A DNA stretch of 6,161 nt, from contig PITX01000088.1 in assembly GCA_017577345.1 (NCBI GenBank), positions 1 through 6,161 on the forward strand, written 5' to 3'. This document shows, in pieces, positions 1 to 5,559 of the stretch; within the stretch, counting starts at the first letter, position 1, and the number at the start of each line of letters is the position of its first letter. The DNA is from Clostridiales bacterium. GTDB lineage: Bacteria > Bacillota > Clostridia > Oscillospirales > Oscillospiraceae. The position numbers were made by a program, and so were the translations under genes. Under the pieces are notes generated by a model, which was not told where the DNA came from, did no database searches, and saw only the letters and a list, made by a program, of their open reading frames with translations.

Positions 1-361
1 TCGCGGTGCCGTCCAGCATTGAACCGACCAGATTGTTCAGTGAAGCAAGGTCTGTCTCGTTGTAGACATACCAGCCCTCCGGCAGCGTGCAGACAATTCC
101 GATGGTTCTGTTGGTGTAGGTGTTGCCGTCGACCACGCCGATATCGGTGACTGCGCTTTCATTTTCCGTTTCTTCCGTGGCTTCGGTCGTTGCTTCCGTG
201 ATTACCCGTGTTGATTCTTCCACGGTCGCAATCGTCGCTCTGGCGTGTGTTTCCTTCGGCGGTTCTTCTCTTTCTATCGGGACACAGCCCCGGAAACCGC
301 AGCCGGTCAGACTCACCACGAACAGCAGCAGGAGCAGAAGTGCAATAATTCGCTTTTTCAT
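1..361 (-). CDS. Putative lipoprotein, N-terminal part (runs off left edge)
   Basis: The first 120 residues of a secreted, lipid-anchored protein are visible; the C-terminal end lies outside the window. The start is the ATG at 359-361, preceded by an AAAGGAG Shine-Dalgarno (370-376) with 8 bases of spacing. The N-terminus is a type II signal peptide: MKKR, a run of Leu, then the lipobox LTGC with the lipidated cysteine at residue 21. A second Cys follows at 26. Residues about 40-70 form a Thr/Glu-rich linker that should hold the folded domain away from the membrane. The visible domain begins with a phrase like TIGIVCTLPEGWYVYNE. The 'LPEGW' pattern after a lipoprotein linker is seen in many uncharacterised Clostridial surface lipoproteins, but I do not recognise a named family. 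It is transcribed divergently from the ruv cluster. Coding, localisation and start are well supported; function is unknown. Confidence 0.82.
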   Translation of the reverse strand, partial: MKKRIIALLLLLLFVVSLTGCGFRGCVPIEREEPPKETHARATIATVEESTRVITEATTEATEETENESAVTDIGVVDGNTYTNRTIGIVCTLPEGWYVYNETDLASLNNLVGSMLDGTA

Positions 362-392
362 CTTGCATTCTCCTTTGTATCAAGCTATAAAA

Positions 393-421
393 ACTATACC
401 ATAAGCAGCGCGGCAAGTAAA
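393..421 (-). promoter_or_regulatory. Promoter of the left-hand lipoprotein gene
   Basis: Read on the minus strand, a -35 box TTTACT (416-421, 4 of 6 matches to consensus) is followed after exactly 17 bases by a -10 box TATAGT (393-398, 5 of 6). Transcription would start near 386, giving a leader of about 25 bases before the ATG at 361. Position and spacing fit a housekeeping sigma factor promoter. Predicted by eye only. Confidence 0.6.
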
Positions 422-472
422 GCGGGGCGGCGACGGAAAAAGCAGAAAAAAATACTGCAAAATCCGGAAAAG

Positions 473-483
473 TATGATATGAT
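473..483 (+). promoter_or_regulatory. Likely -10 region for the small-ORF/ruv cluster
   Basis: Two overlapping TATGAT hexamers (473-478 and 478-483, each 5 of 6 to TATAAT) sit just upstream of the Shine-Dalgarno of the small membrane protein gene. The second has a poor -35 candidate CTGCAA 17 bases upstream (455-460, 3 of 6); the first has none. If the second is used, transcription begins near 490 and the leader is only about 12 bases. No other convincing promoter precedes ruvC, ruvA or ruvB, so this is the best candidate for the whole cluster. Confidence 0.4.
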
Positions 484-501
484 ACAGTTGAGGTGATAGG
501 A

Positions 502-702
502 ATGGAAGAGCAGAACAATAAAAATGAGATCATGGAGGAAGCGGAAAAGGCTCCCTTTGAGCCGAGTCCCCGATGGAAGCGTGTGCTTGCATGGGTACTG
601 TTTGTCATCGTCGTTCTCGGCATCATCACATGGCTTCTGAACATGGCATATCCCGAATGGATCGCGGCGGCTAAGACATGGCTTGCCGAACTGTTTTCCT
701 GA
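502..702 (+). CDS. Small single-pass membrane protein upstream of ruvC
   Basis: A 66-residue protein I do not recognise. The frame is also open from a GTG at 493, but that GTG lies inside the Shine-Dalgarno. AGGTG at 491-495 is 6 bases before the ATG at 502, so 502 is chosen. Residues 1-20 are strongly acidic and polar. A basic stretch, PRWKR (23-27), is followed by a hydrophobic segment at about 29-50, and the tail PEWIAAAKTWLAELFS could be a short amphipathic helix. The positive-inside rule predicts a cytoplasmic N-terminus. The gene ends 3 bases before the ruvC start and is in the same frame, so the two are surely co-transcribed and probably translationally coupled. In many Clostridia the gene before ruvC is yebC; this protein is not YebC. 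A role in recombination is not shown by the sequence. The ordered composition and good ribosome site argue that it is a real gene. Confidence 0.72.
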   Translation: MEEQNNKNEIMEEAEKAPFEPSPRWKRVLAWVLFVIVVLGIITWLLNMAYPEWIAAAKTWLAELFS

Positions 703-705
703 GCC

Positions 706-1197
706 TTGATTATTCTGGGAATTGACCCCGGTTATGCGACTACGGGGTTTGGACTGATCCGTGCAGATCGGGGAAGCTACTCGCTTCTGCAGTACGGCAC
801 GGTCACAACGCCGACAGATCTGACCTTTCCGCAGCGGCTGAATATGCTCTATGAGGATATTACGCGGTTGCTGGAGGTGACGAAGCCGGATGCAGTTGCA
901 GTAGAGGAGCTGTTCTGGGGGCATAATATTACGACCGGTATCGGCGTTTCTCACGGACGCGGTGTGATCCTGCTTGCCGTTGAGCGTGCAGGCGTGCCGC
1001 TGTTTGAGTATACGCCCATGCAGGTCAAGCAGGCGGTCGTCGGCTACGGAAAAGCAGAGAAACGGCAGGTCATGGACATGACGCGGCGGCTTCTGAAAAT
1101 GGAGAAGGTGCCGCGTCCGGATGATGCCGCCGATGCAATTGCAATCGCGCTCTGCCATGCGCGAAGCTCCACCAGTCTGCTTGCAAAGAGAGGATAA
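706..1197 (+). CDS. ruvC: Crossover junction endodeoxyribonuclease RuvC
   Basis: RuvC is the dimeric, Mg-dependent Holliday junction resolvase that nicks two opposing strands of the four-way junction after RuvAB branch migration. At 163 residues the protein has family length. The four acidic catalytic residues are in place: Asp7 in GIDPG, Glu67 in the VEELF segment, and Asp140 and Asp143 in PDDAADAIA. The start is a TTG; no ATG occurs until residue 46, which would remove the first catalytic Asp, so TTG must be close to the true start. There is no Shine-Dalgarno in front of it: the preceding bases are pyrimidine-rich and include the stop codon of the upstream gene. Translation therefore probably depends on ribosomes terminating at 700-702 and restarting at 706. 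The stop codon overlaps the ribosome site of ruvA, which begins 2 bases later. Identification is firm; only the initiation mode is inferred. Confidence 0.96.
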   Translation: MIILGIDPGYATTGFGLIRADRGSYSLLQYGTVTTPTDLTFPQRLNMLYEDITRLLEVTKPDAVAVEELFWGHNITTGIGVSHGRGVILLAVERAGVPLFEYTPMQVKQAVVGYGKAEKRQVMDMTRRLLKMEKVPRPDDAADAIAIALCHARSSTSLLAKRG

Positions 1198-1199
1198 CG

Positions 1200-1799
1200 A
1201 TGTTTTATTATTTGAATGGCGAGATCACCCTGATGGAGGGCAATCTGGCAGTTGTGGACTGCGGCGGCATCGGATTTGCCTGCCATACCACGGCATATAC
1301 GCTTTCCAAGCTGCGTATCGGTCAGACGGCGCGGCTGTATACCTATTGTAATATCCGCGAGGACGCGTTTGATATTTTCGGCTTTTCCGGCAGGGAAGAG
1401 CTCCGCTGCTTTGAGCTGTTGCTCGGCGTGACCGGTGTCGGTCCAAAAGCGGCACTGGCCATCCTTTCCGCGGCATCACCGGAGCGCTTTGCGCTTGCTA
1501 TCGTCACGCAGGACGAAAAGGCACTGACCGCCGCGCCCGGCATCGGGAAAAAGCTGGCACAGCGTATCATTCTGGAGCTGAAGGACAAGCTCGGCACCGT
1601 CACGGAGGTCGACCTGTCCGGCACTTCTGCCGCACCTGCACCTGCCTCAGGCAGTAATCTGGCACTGGCACAGGCGGCTCTGGCGGAGCTTGGCTATACA
1701 CAAGGCGAGATCGGTGCCGCCCTGCGCGGTATCCCTGCCGAGGGCTTGAGCACCGAGGAGATCGTGCGCCGCTGTCTGCGTGCAATGGTGATGAGGTGA
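1200..1799 (+). CDS. ruvA: Holliday junction branch migration protein RuvA
   Basis: RuvA tetramers bind the four-way junction, hold it open and square-planar, and recruit two RuvB hexamers. The protein has 199 residues, the usual length. Domain I (about 1-63) is the OB-fold and begins with the typical MFYYLNGEI. Domain II (about 64-135) carries two helix-hairpin-helix motifs, LGVTGVGPK at 75-83 and APGIGKK at 112-118, which contact the DNA backbone. A flexible Ala/Pro/Ser/Gly-rich linker (about 140-153) leads to domain III (about 154-199), the three-helix module that binds RuvB and contains [12 protein letters not shown]. The ATG at 1200 has AGAGAGG (1187-1193) 6 bases upstream. The stop codon overlaps the ribosome site region of ruvB, 4 bases before its ATG. 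Phe is encoded mostly by TTT (6 of 7), suggesting ordinary expression. No anomalies seen. Confidence 0.97.
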   Translation: MFYYLNGEITLMEGNLAVVDCGGIGFACHTTAYTLSKLRIGQTARLYTYCNIREDAFDIFGFSGREELRCFELLLGVTGVGPKAALAILSAASPERFALAIVTQDEKALTAAPGIGKKLAQRIILELKDKLGTVTEVDLSGTSAAPAPASGSNLALAQAALAELGYTQGEIGAALRGIPAEGLSTEEIVRRCLRAMVMR

Positions 1800-1803
1800 A
1801 GGC

Positions 1804-2841
1804 ATGAGTATTGATTTTTCTCAGGATATGGATGCACCGATCGTCACGACCAGCTTTACCGCCGGTGACGACGGAGAATTCTCTCTGCGTCCAAAGCATC
1901 TGAATGAATACAACGGACAGGAAAAGGTCAAGGAAAATCTGTCGGTTTATATCGAAGCGGCACGCCGCCGCAATGAGCCGCTCGATCATGTGCTGCTCTA
2001 CGGTCCTCCCGGCCTGGGCAAGACGACACTTGCAGGTGTCATTGCCAATGAAATGGGCGTAAATATCCGCATCACCTCCGGTCCTGCGATCGAAAAGGCG
2101 GGCGATCTTGCCGCGCTTCTGACCAATCTCAGCGAGGGTGATATTCTGTTCATTGATGAGATCCACCGACTGAATACGGCGGTAGAGGAGATCCTCTATC
2201 CTGCGATGGAGGACTTTGCCATTGACATTATCGTCGGCAAGGGTCCCTCTGCCAATTCGATCCGTTTGGATCTGCCGCGCTTTACCCTGATCGGTGCAAC
2301 GACCCGTGCAGGTCAGCTTTCCGCGCCGCTGCGCGACCGCTTCGGTGTCAGCTTCCGACTGGAGCTGTATACACCCGAGGAGCTGTGCCGCATCATCACG
2401 CGTTCGGCAACGCTTCTGGGCATGGAGATCGACCCGGACGGTGCGATGGAGCTTGCTTCACGCAGCCGTGGTACACCGCGTATCGCAAACCGGATGCTGC
2501 GCCGTGTCCGCGACTTTGCACAGATCTATTATGACGGCGTGATCACCAAGGATGCCGCCGACCATGCGCTGAGCAAGCTGGAGGTGGACAAGCTGGGACT
2601 CGACGCGACTGACCGCAGGATGCTGACTGCCATCATCAACTTCTACCACGGCGGCCCTGTCGGACTGGAAACGCTGGCGGCGACGATCGGCGAGGAGGCG
2701 GTGACACTGGAGGATGTCTACGAGCCGTATCTGATGCAGATCGGCTTCCTGACCCGTACCCCCAGAGGACGCAGCGTGACACAGCTTGCCTATGACCACC
2801 TGCATTTGCAGAATAATCAGGGGGATCAGTTGTCTTTTTGA
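1804..2841 (+). CDS. ruvB: Holliday junction DNA helicase (branch-migration motor) RuvB
   Basis: RuvB is the AAA+ ATPase that forms hexameric rings around two arms of a RuvA-bound junction and pumps DNA through it. The 345-residue protein shows all family landmarks: Walker [10 protein letters not shown] at 67-75 (Lys73), Walker B ILFIDEIH at 114-121 (Asp118, Glu119), sensor 1 GATTRAG at 164-170, the arginine-finger region LRDRFG at 176-181 and sensor 2 GTPRIANR at 223-230. The C-terminal winged-helix DNA-binding domain includes [16 protein letters not shown] at 283-298 and the [15 protein letters not shown] block at about 309-323. The ATG at 1804 follows AGGTGA (1794-1799), which overlaps the end of ruvA. 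It is the last gene of the cluster. No strong terminator follows, only weak AT-rich palindromes, so some transcripts may run into the zinc-ribbon gene downstream. Identification is firm. Confidence 0.97.
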   Translation: MSIDFSQDMDAPIVTTSFTAGDDGEFSLRPKHLNEYNGQEKVKENLSVYIEAARRRNEPLDHVLLYGPPGLGKTTLAGVIANEMGVNIRITSGPAIEKAGDLAALLTNLSEGDILFIDEIHRLNTAVEEILYPAMEDFAIDIIVGKGPSANSIRLDLPRFTLIGATTRAGQLSAPLRDRFGVSFRLELYTPEELCRIITRSATLLGMEIDPDGAMELASRSRGTPRIANRMLRRVRDFAQIYYDGVITKDAADHALSKLEVDKLGLDATDRRMLTAIINFYHGGPVGLETLAATIGEEAVTLEDVYEPYLMQIGFLTRTPRGRSVTQLAYDHLHLQNNQGDQLSF

Positions 2842-2863
2842 ATGAAAATGATAGCTGAAATCC

Positions 2864-2876
2864 GTGAATAATTCAC
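2864..2876. repeat. Short palindrome after ruvB
   Basis: GTGAATAATTCAC is a 5-bp inverted repeat around a 3-base centre, 22 bases after the ruvB stop. It is too short, and lies too far from the next T run (2887-2892), to be a convincing intrinsic terminator. It could be a weak terminator or a protein-binding site, or be chance in AT-rich DNA. Confidence 0.3.
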
Positions 2877-2914
2877 AAAAGTATCGTTTTTTGAAATAAT
2901 TTTTTCATGAAGTG

Positions 2915-2942
2915 TTGACAAAATTATACCAAATGCTATAAT
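2915..2942 (+). promoter_or_regulatory. Strong consensus promoter of the zinc-ribbon gene
   Basis: A perfect -35 TTGACA (2915-2920) and a perfect -10 TATAAT (2937-2942) are separated by 16 bases. A TG one base before the -10 (2934-2935) adds the extended -10 signature. The region upstream is AT-rich (many A and T runs in 2875-2914), which could act as an UP element. Transcription should begin near 2949, leaving a leader of about 120 bases. It is the strongest promoter in the window. Confidence 0.88.
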
Positions 2943-2957
2943 GATTTTACATCTATT

Positions 2958-3041
2958 TTTGGCGTTATCGGTATTTTGCCGTTCGCAATATTAACCAACC
3001 CTGTGTAAAACCAGCAACTTTTTTGATGGATAGCGTCAGGG
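2958..3041 (+). promoter_or_regulatory. Candidate structured 5' leader (helix plus possible pseudoknot)
   Basis: About 10 bases after the predicted transcription start, TGGCGTTATC (2960-2969) can pair with GATAGCGTCA (3029-3038): ten consecutive pairs, two of them G-U, extendable outward by two U-G pairs. Inside this helix, TTGC (2976-2979) and GCAA (2985-2988) can form a small hairpin; an alternative is GGTA/TGCC (2970-2973 with 2977-2980). CCCT (2999-3002) in the loop can pair with AGGG (3038-3041) just after the main helix, giving an H-type pseudoknot if the terminal U-A pair is given up. The Shine-Dalgarno at 3058-3062 lies downstream and is not visibly sequestered. I do not recognise a known riboswitch class. 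The pairing is seen directly; that it forms or regulates is inference. Confidence 0.4.
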
Positions 3042-3071
3042 CAAATCACTTATCAAGAGAGGTAAACCAAC

Positions 3072-3350
3072 ATGTTCGAAGACAAAACTTTAGTTTGCAA
3101 GGAATGCGGCGCAGAGTTCGTGTTCACCGCCGGCGAGCAGGAATTCTATGCGGAGAGAGGCTTCCAGAATGAGCCCCAGCGCTGCAAGGCCTGCCGTGAC
3201 GCTCGCAAGAATGCTGCCCGCAGCCCGAGAGAGTATTTCACTGCTGTCTGTGCAAACTGCGGCGGCGAAGCTCGTGTTCCGTTCGAGCCGAAGACCGACC
3301 GTCCCGTATACTGCAGCGAGTGCTTTGCTAAGATGCGCGAGAACGGCTAA
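3072..3350 (+). CDS. Two-module zinc-ribbon protein (zf-trcl type plus CxxC-x17-CxxC)
   Basis: A 92-residue soluble protein with eight cysteines in four CxxC pairs. Module 1 (about 5-45) has Cys9/Cys12 and Cys38/Cys41 with the EFYAERGF and RCKACRDARK phrases typical of the 'probable zinc-ribbon' (zf-trcl) family. Module 2 (about 57-88) has Cys60/Cys63 and Cys81/Cys84, exactly 17 residues apart, matching the small CxxC-x17-CxxC domain. Each set can bind one zinc. A basic linker rich in Arg and Lys joins them, so nucleic acid or ribosome contact is possible, but no function is established. The ATG at 3072 has AGAGG (3058-3062) 9 bases upstream. Seven of eight Phe codons are TTC, against one of seven in ruvA. 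With the consensus promoter, this suggests high expression. It is transcribed alone and ends at the hairpin at 3371-3400. The family call is confident; the role is unknown. Confidence 0.9.
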   Translation: MFEDKTLVCKECGAEFVFTAGEQEFYAERGFQNEPQRCKACRDARKNAARSPREYFTAVCANCGGEARVPFEPKTDRPVYCSECFAKMRENG

Positions 3351-3370
3351 TCCATCTTATTGCAAGAAAT

Positions 3371-3400
3371 AAAGGACACTTCCGCCCGGAAGTGTCCTTT
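3371..3400. terminator. Bidirectional intrinsic terminator between convergent genes
   Basis: A perfect 13-bp stem (3371-3383 with 3388-3400) closes a GCCC loop. On the plus strand the arm runs into TTTGTTTATTT; on the minus strand it runs into TTTATTTC. It lies 20 bases after the zinc-ribbon stop and 2 bases beyond the stop codon of the convergent CapA-like gene, so one hairpin serves both. Confidence 0.9.
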
Positions 3401-3402
3401 GT

Positions 3403-4593
3403 TTATTTCGTCTCAAGTCCCAAAGCGGAAAGCAGTGAGTCCCGCTTTGACAGCAGCAGCTGGTACAGATCCCGTGAAATTCTGTCGTAGTAGTTGCCGT
3501 CATACAGTGCGATGGCGTTATCTGCATCGATGATCGTGTAGCGATCCGGTGCCTCCGCGCCGTTGTCCATGGAAACAACGCTGGAGCAGCTGACGCTTGT
3601 CAGCGTTGTTTCACCCGAGAAAGCGTCGCGGGTGAATACCATGTTCAAAATCGGTGACATATTGCTCTGCCCGTGGCTGACGGTGCAGAAATCGCCGAGG
3701 CTGTAAGCGATCAGAACATTTTTACGCGAGCCGTCGTCCATACGCACAGAACGCTGCTCCACCTTGCCGACTAAGTGCGGATGGGAGCCGATAATTACAT
3801 CTACGCCGTTGTGGAACATCAGATCGGCAATCTCTTCCTGCCGCCTGCTGACATCGCGGACATTTTCACTGCCCCAGTGCAGCATGGCGATCAGCACATC
3901 CAGCTGTTGCTGCTTCGCGTTTTCAATGGCGGCTGTAATGCCCACCGTGTCAATTTCCTCATAGTCGGTGGCATAGTCCGTATAGAGAAGGTCAACGCAG
4001 TATTCTTCGCCTGAAGGAATGCTCATGCCGCCGAACCCTTTGGTAAAGGAGATCACGCCGAAGCGGATTCCGTTGATTTCAAAGATCGTGACCTGATCTC
4101 TGCTTCGTTCTTCTGCACTGCGGTAGGTGCCCGAACAAAGCATCCCGTTGTTTTCAATGACATCCTTGGTACGCGTGAGTCCGGCAAGACCGTTATAGAC
4201 GCTGAAGGAGTTTGCTGTCTGCAGCAGGTCAAAGCCTGCGTCATTCAGCGCAACGGCGAGCTCGTCCGGATAGCTGCCGCTTTCCATCCCGTAAGGAGTT
4301 CCGGCGAAGGTGCCCTCAAAATTGCCAATGGTCAGATCAGACTTGGACAGGGCGGCGTAGACATCAGAAAACTGCGGCATAAAATTATACGAGCCGTCTG
4401 CACACCTTGCGTCGTCGATCTCATCCTTGCTCAGGTAGATATCACCGACGGCGGAAATTCTTGCCGTGGTATTTGCATCCGGCTCTGTTGCCGCGGTCTC
4501 GGCAGGAGACTGCGGCTCGCTGCAGGCATACAGCGAACAGAGCACTGTCAGAAGCAGAAGAGCGGCAGCCCATCTGCGCAGCTTGTAAGTCAA
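3403..4593 (-). CDS. CapA/PgsA-family lipoprotein (metallophosphatase-like fold)
   Basis: A 396-residue surface lipoprotein of the CapA (PGA_cap) family, related to the poly-gamma-glutamate capsule protein CapA/PgsA and to calcineurin-like metallophosphatases. The frame is open from a TTG at 4608, but that codon overlaps the GGAGG Shine-Dalgarno (4602-4606). The TTG at 4591-4593 lies 8 bases after GGAGG and is the better start. The signal peptide ends in the lipobox LYAC (Cys24), followed by a Pro/Glu/Thr/Ala linker (about 25-45). Family motifs are: GD at 50-51, GNFEG at 90-94, LHWGSE at 238-243, GSHPHLV at 269-275 and YSLGDF at 297-302. The expected Asn-Asn-His motif reads Asn128-Ser129-Phe130, so two likely active-site residues are changed. 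No capB, capC or other capsule synthesis genes are nearby, so a capsule role should not be assumed. Many Clostridial genomes carry such stand-alone copies of unknown substrate. The family is confident, the activity uncertain. Confidence 0.88.
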   Translation of the reverse strand: MTYKLRRWAAALLLLTVLCSLYACSEPQSPAETAATEPDANTTARISAVGDIYLSKDEIDDARCADGSYNFMPQFSDVYAALSKSDLTIGNFEGTFAGTPYGMESGSYPDELAVALNDAGFDLLQTANSFSVYNGLAGLTRTKDVIENNGMLCSGTYRSAEERSRDQVTIFEINGIRFGVISFTKGFGGMSIPSGEEYCVDLLYTDYATDYEEIDTVGITAAIENAKQQQLDVLIAMLHWGSENVRDVSRRQEEIADLMFHNGVDVIIGSHPHLVGKVEQRSVRMDDGSRKNVLIAYSLGDFCTVSHGQSNMSPILNMVFTRDAFSGETTLTSVSCSSVVSMDNGAEAPDRYTIIDADNAIALYDGNYYDRISRDLYQLLLSKRDSLLSALGLETK

Positions 4594-4623
4594 TCGGAAG
4601 ACCTCCAAATCTGTAGTTTCTTT

Positions 4624-4652
4624 ATTCTACAATAAAAAACCCGTACAGACAA
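4624..4652 (-). promoter_or_regulatory. Promoter of the CapA-like gene
   Basis: On the minus strand, TTGTCT (4647-4652, 4 of 6) is followed after 17 bases by TAGAAT (4624-4629, 5 of 6). The start of transcription would be near 4617, about 24 bases before the chosen TTG codon and just upstream of the GGAGG. This also supports the shorter protein start. Confidence 0.7.
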
Positions 4653-4660
4653 GTCTTTTT

Positions 4661-4689
4661 TCGACAGGGATTGACGAATGTGGTATAAT
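4661..4689 (+). promoter_or_regulatory. Promoter of the GH25 gene
   Basis: TCGACA (4661-4666, 5 of 6 to TTGACA) and a perfect TATAAT (4684-4689) are separated by 17 bases, with a TG one base before the -10 (extended -10). Transcription should begin near 4696. This rules out the ATG at 4688, which falls inside the -10 box, and fixes the gene start at 4712. Confidence 0.82.
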
Positions 4690-4711
4690 GACGGCGGAAA
4701 GGCGGTTACTT

Positions 4712-5524
4712 ATGCGAAGAAAGAAACAACCGAGATGCGCTCTCGTTTTATGGATCACCGTTCTTGCCGCCGTGGTATTCACCGTGGTGATGGGGTTATT
4801 ACTGCGTTCCTGCTTTATGCAGGAAGAGCCGAAGGTGCCCGAAACCGAGGCAACCGAGGAAACGGCGCCGCTGAATGAACGCAAGACAGAGGACTTCACG
4901 ATGGAGGACGGCTTCCTCCGCTATCCCGGCGCGGTGGCGGGCATCGATGTCTCTACGCATCAGGGCTTGATCGACTGGGAGCAGGTGAGAGACGCGGGCA
5001 TCGAATTTGCCATTGTCCGCGCAGGCTACCGGGGCTCTACTAAGGGACTGCTCTACGAGGATGAGCTGTTTTGGGACAATCTCAACGGCGCAAAAGAAGC
5101 AGGTCTGCGGGTCGGCGTGTATTTCTTCTCGCAGGCGTTGACGGTCGAGGAGGCAGTCGAGGAGGCAGAATATGTCTGTGACCTGTTGGACGGGGAGCCT
5201 TTGGAGCTTCCGGTCTATTATGACTGGGAGCAGGTTTCCGGGCAGTCGCGCATTACCGACCCCGGCGCAATCCCATTGACCGATTGCTCCGTGGCATTCT
5301 GCGAGACAGTCCGTCAGCAGGGCTATACCCCCGGCGTCTATTTCAATCAGGATTACGGCTACGCGTATCTGGACTTCATCCGTTTGCAGAATTATCAGCT
5401 GTGGCTTGCGGAGTACGGCGACAATCCTACCTTCCGCTATCGCTTCGACTGTTTGCAGTATTCCGATGCCGGTATTCTGCCGGGCATCGAGACCACGGTG
5501 GATATGAATTTGTTATTCAAATAA
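4712..5524 (+). CDS. Membrane-anchored GH25 family muramidase (lysozyme)
   Basis: A 270-residue glycoside hydrolase family 25 enzyme, expected to cut the beta-1,4 bond between N-acetylmuramic acid and N-acetylglucosamine in peptidoglycan. An upstream in-frame ATG at 4688 lies within the promoter -10 box, so the ATG at 4712 is chosen; GGCGG (4701-4705) sits 6 bases before it. The basic start MRRKKQPR precedes a hydrophobic segment at about 9-32, acting as signal anchor. Cys34 follows in LRSC, a poor lipobox because of Arg. An acidic Pro/Glu/Thr linker (about 37-64) leads to the barrel. Catalytic-domain landmarks are GIDVSTHQG (Asp79), VGVYFFS at 134-140, YYDWE (Asp171, Glu173), GYTPGVYFN at 204-212, YQLWLAEY at 228-235 and VDMN at 263-266. 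All acidic active-site positions appear intact and no wall-binding repeats are present. A role in the cell's own wall remodelling is more likely than a phage lysin, since no phage genes are near. Confidence 0.93.
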   Translation: MRRKKQPRCALVLWITVLAAVVFTVVMGLLLRSCFMQEEPKVPETEATEETAPLNERKTEDFTMEDGFLRYPGAVAGIDVSTHQGLIDWEQVRDAGIEFAIVRAGYRGSTKGLLYEDELFWDNLNGAKEAGLRVGVYFFSQALTVEEAVEEAEYVCDLLDGEPLELPVYYDWEQVSGQSRITDPGAIPLTDCSVAFCETVRQQGYTPGVYFNQDYGYAYLDFIRLQNYQLWLAEYGDNPTFRYRFDCLQYSDAGILPGIETTVDMNLLFK

Positions 5525-5555
5525 AAAAAGCAGGGCTGCGATGCCCTGCTTTTTT
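5524..5555. terminator. Bidirectional intrinsic terminator between GH25 and GSIII genes
   Basis: AAAAAAGCAGGGC (5524-5536) pairs with GCCCTGCTTTTTT (5543-5555) around a 6-base loop. The plus strand ends in six T; the minus strand ends in seven T. The stem begins at the last base of the GH25 stop codon and ends 4 bases before the stop of the convergent glutamine synthetase gene, so both genes share it. Confidence 0.92.
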
Positions 5556-5559
5556 GGTT

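Noticed and set aside
493..501. GTG at 493 as start of the small membrane protein
   Set aside because: The GTG is part of the AGGTG Shine-Dalgarno for the ATG at 502, which has ideal spacing.
394..1158. A 254-codon open frame on the minus strand across ruvC
   Set aside because: It is antisense to firmly identified ruvC and the small membrane protein gene, has a Cys/His/Arg-rich composition typical of shadow frames, shows no domain, and crosses the divergent promoter region.
1600..2166. A 188-codon minus-strand frame over the ruvA/ruvB junction
   Set aside because: It is antisense to two conserved genes, with no recognisable domain; its openness reflects the codon structure of the sense strand.
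3403..4593. Calling a poly-gamma-glutamate capsule locus from the CapA-like gene
   Set aside because: No capB, capC or capE-like genes are in the window and a key motif is altered; a stand-alone CapA-family lipoprotein does not show capsule synthesis.
4671..4689. TTGACG (4671-4676) as the -35 box of the GH25 promoter
   Set aside because: It is only 7 bases from the TATAAT; TCGACA at 4661-4666 has the proper 17-base spacing.
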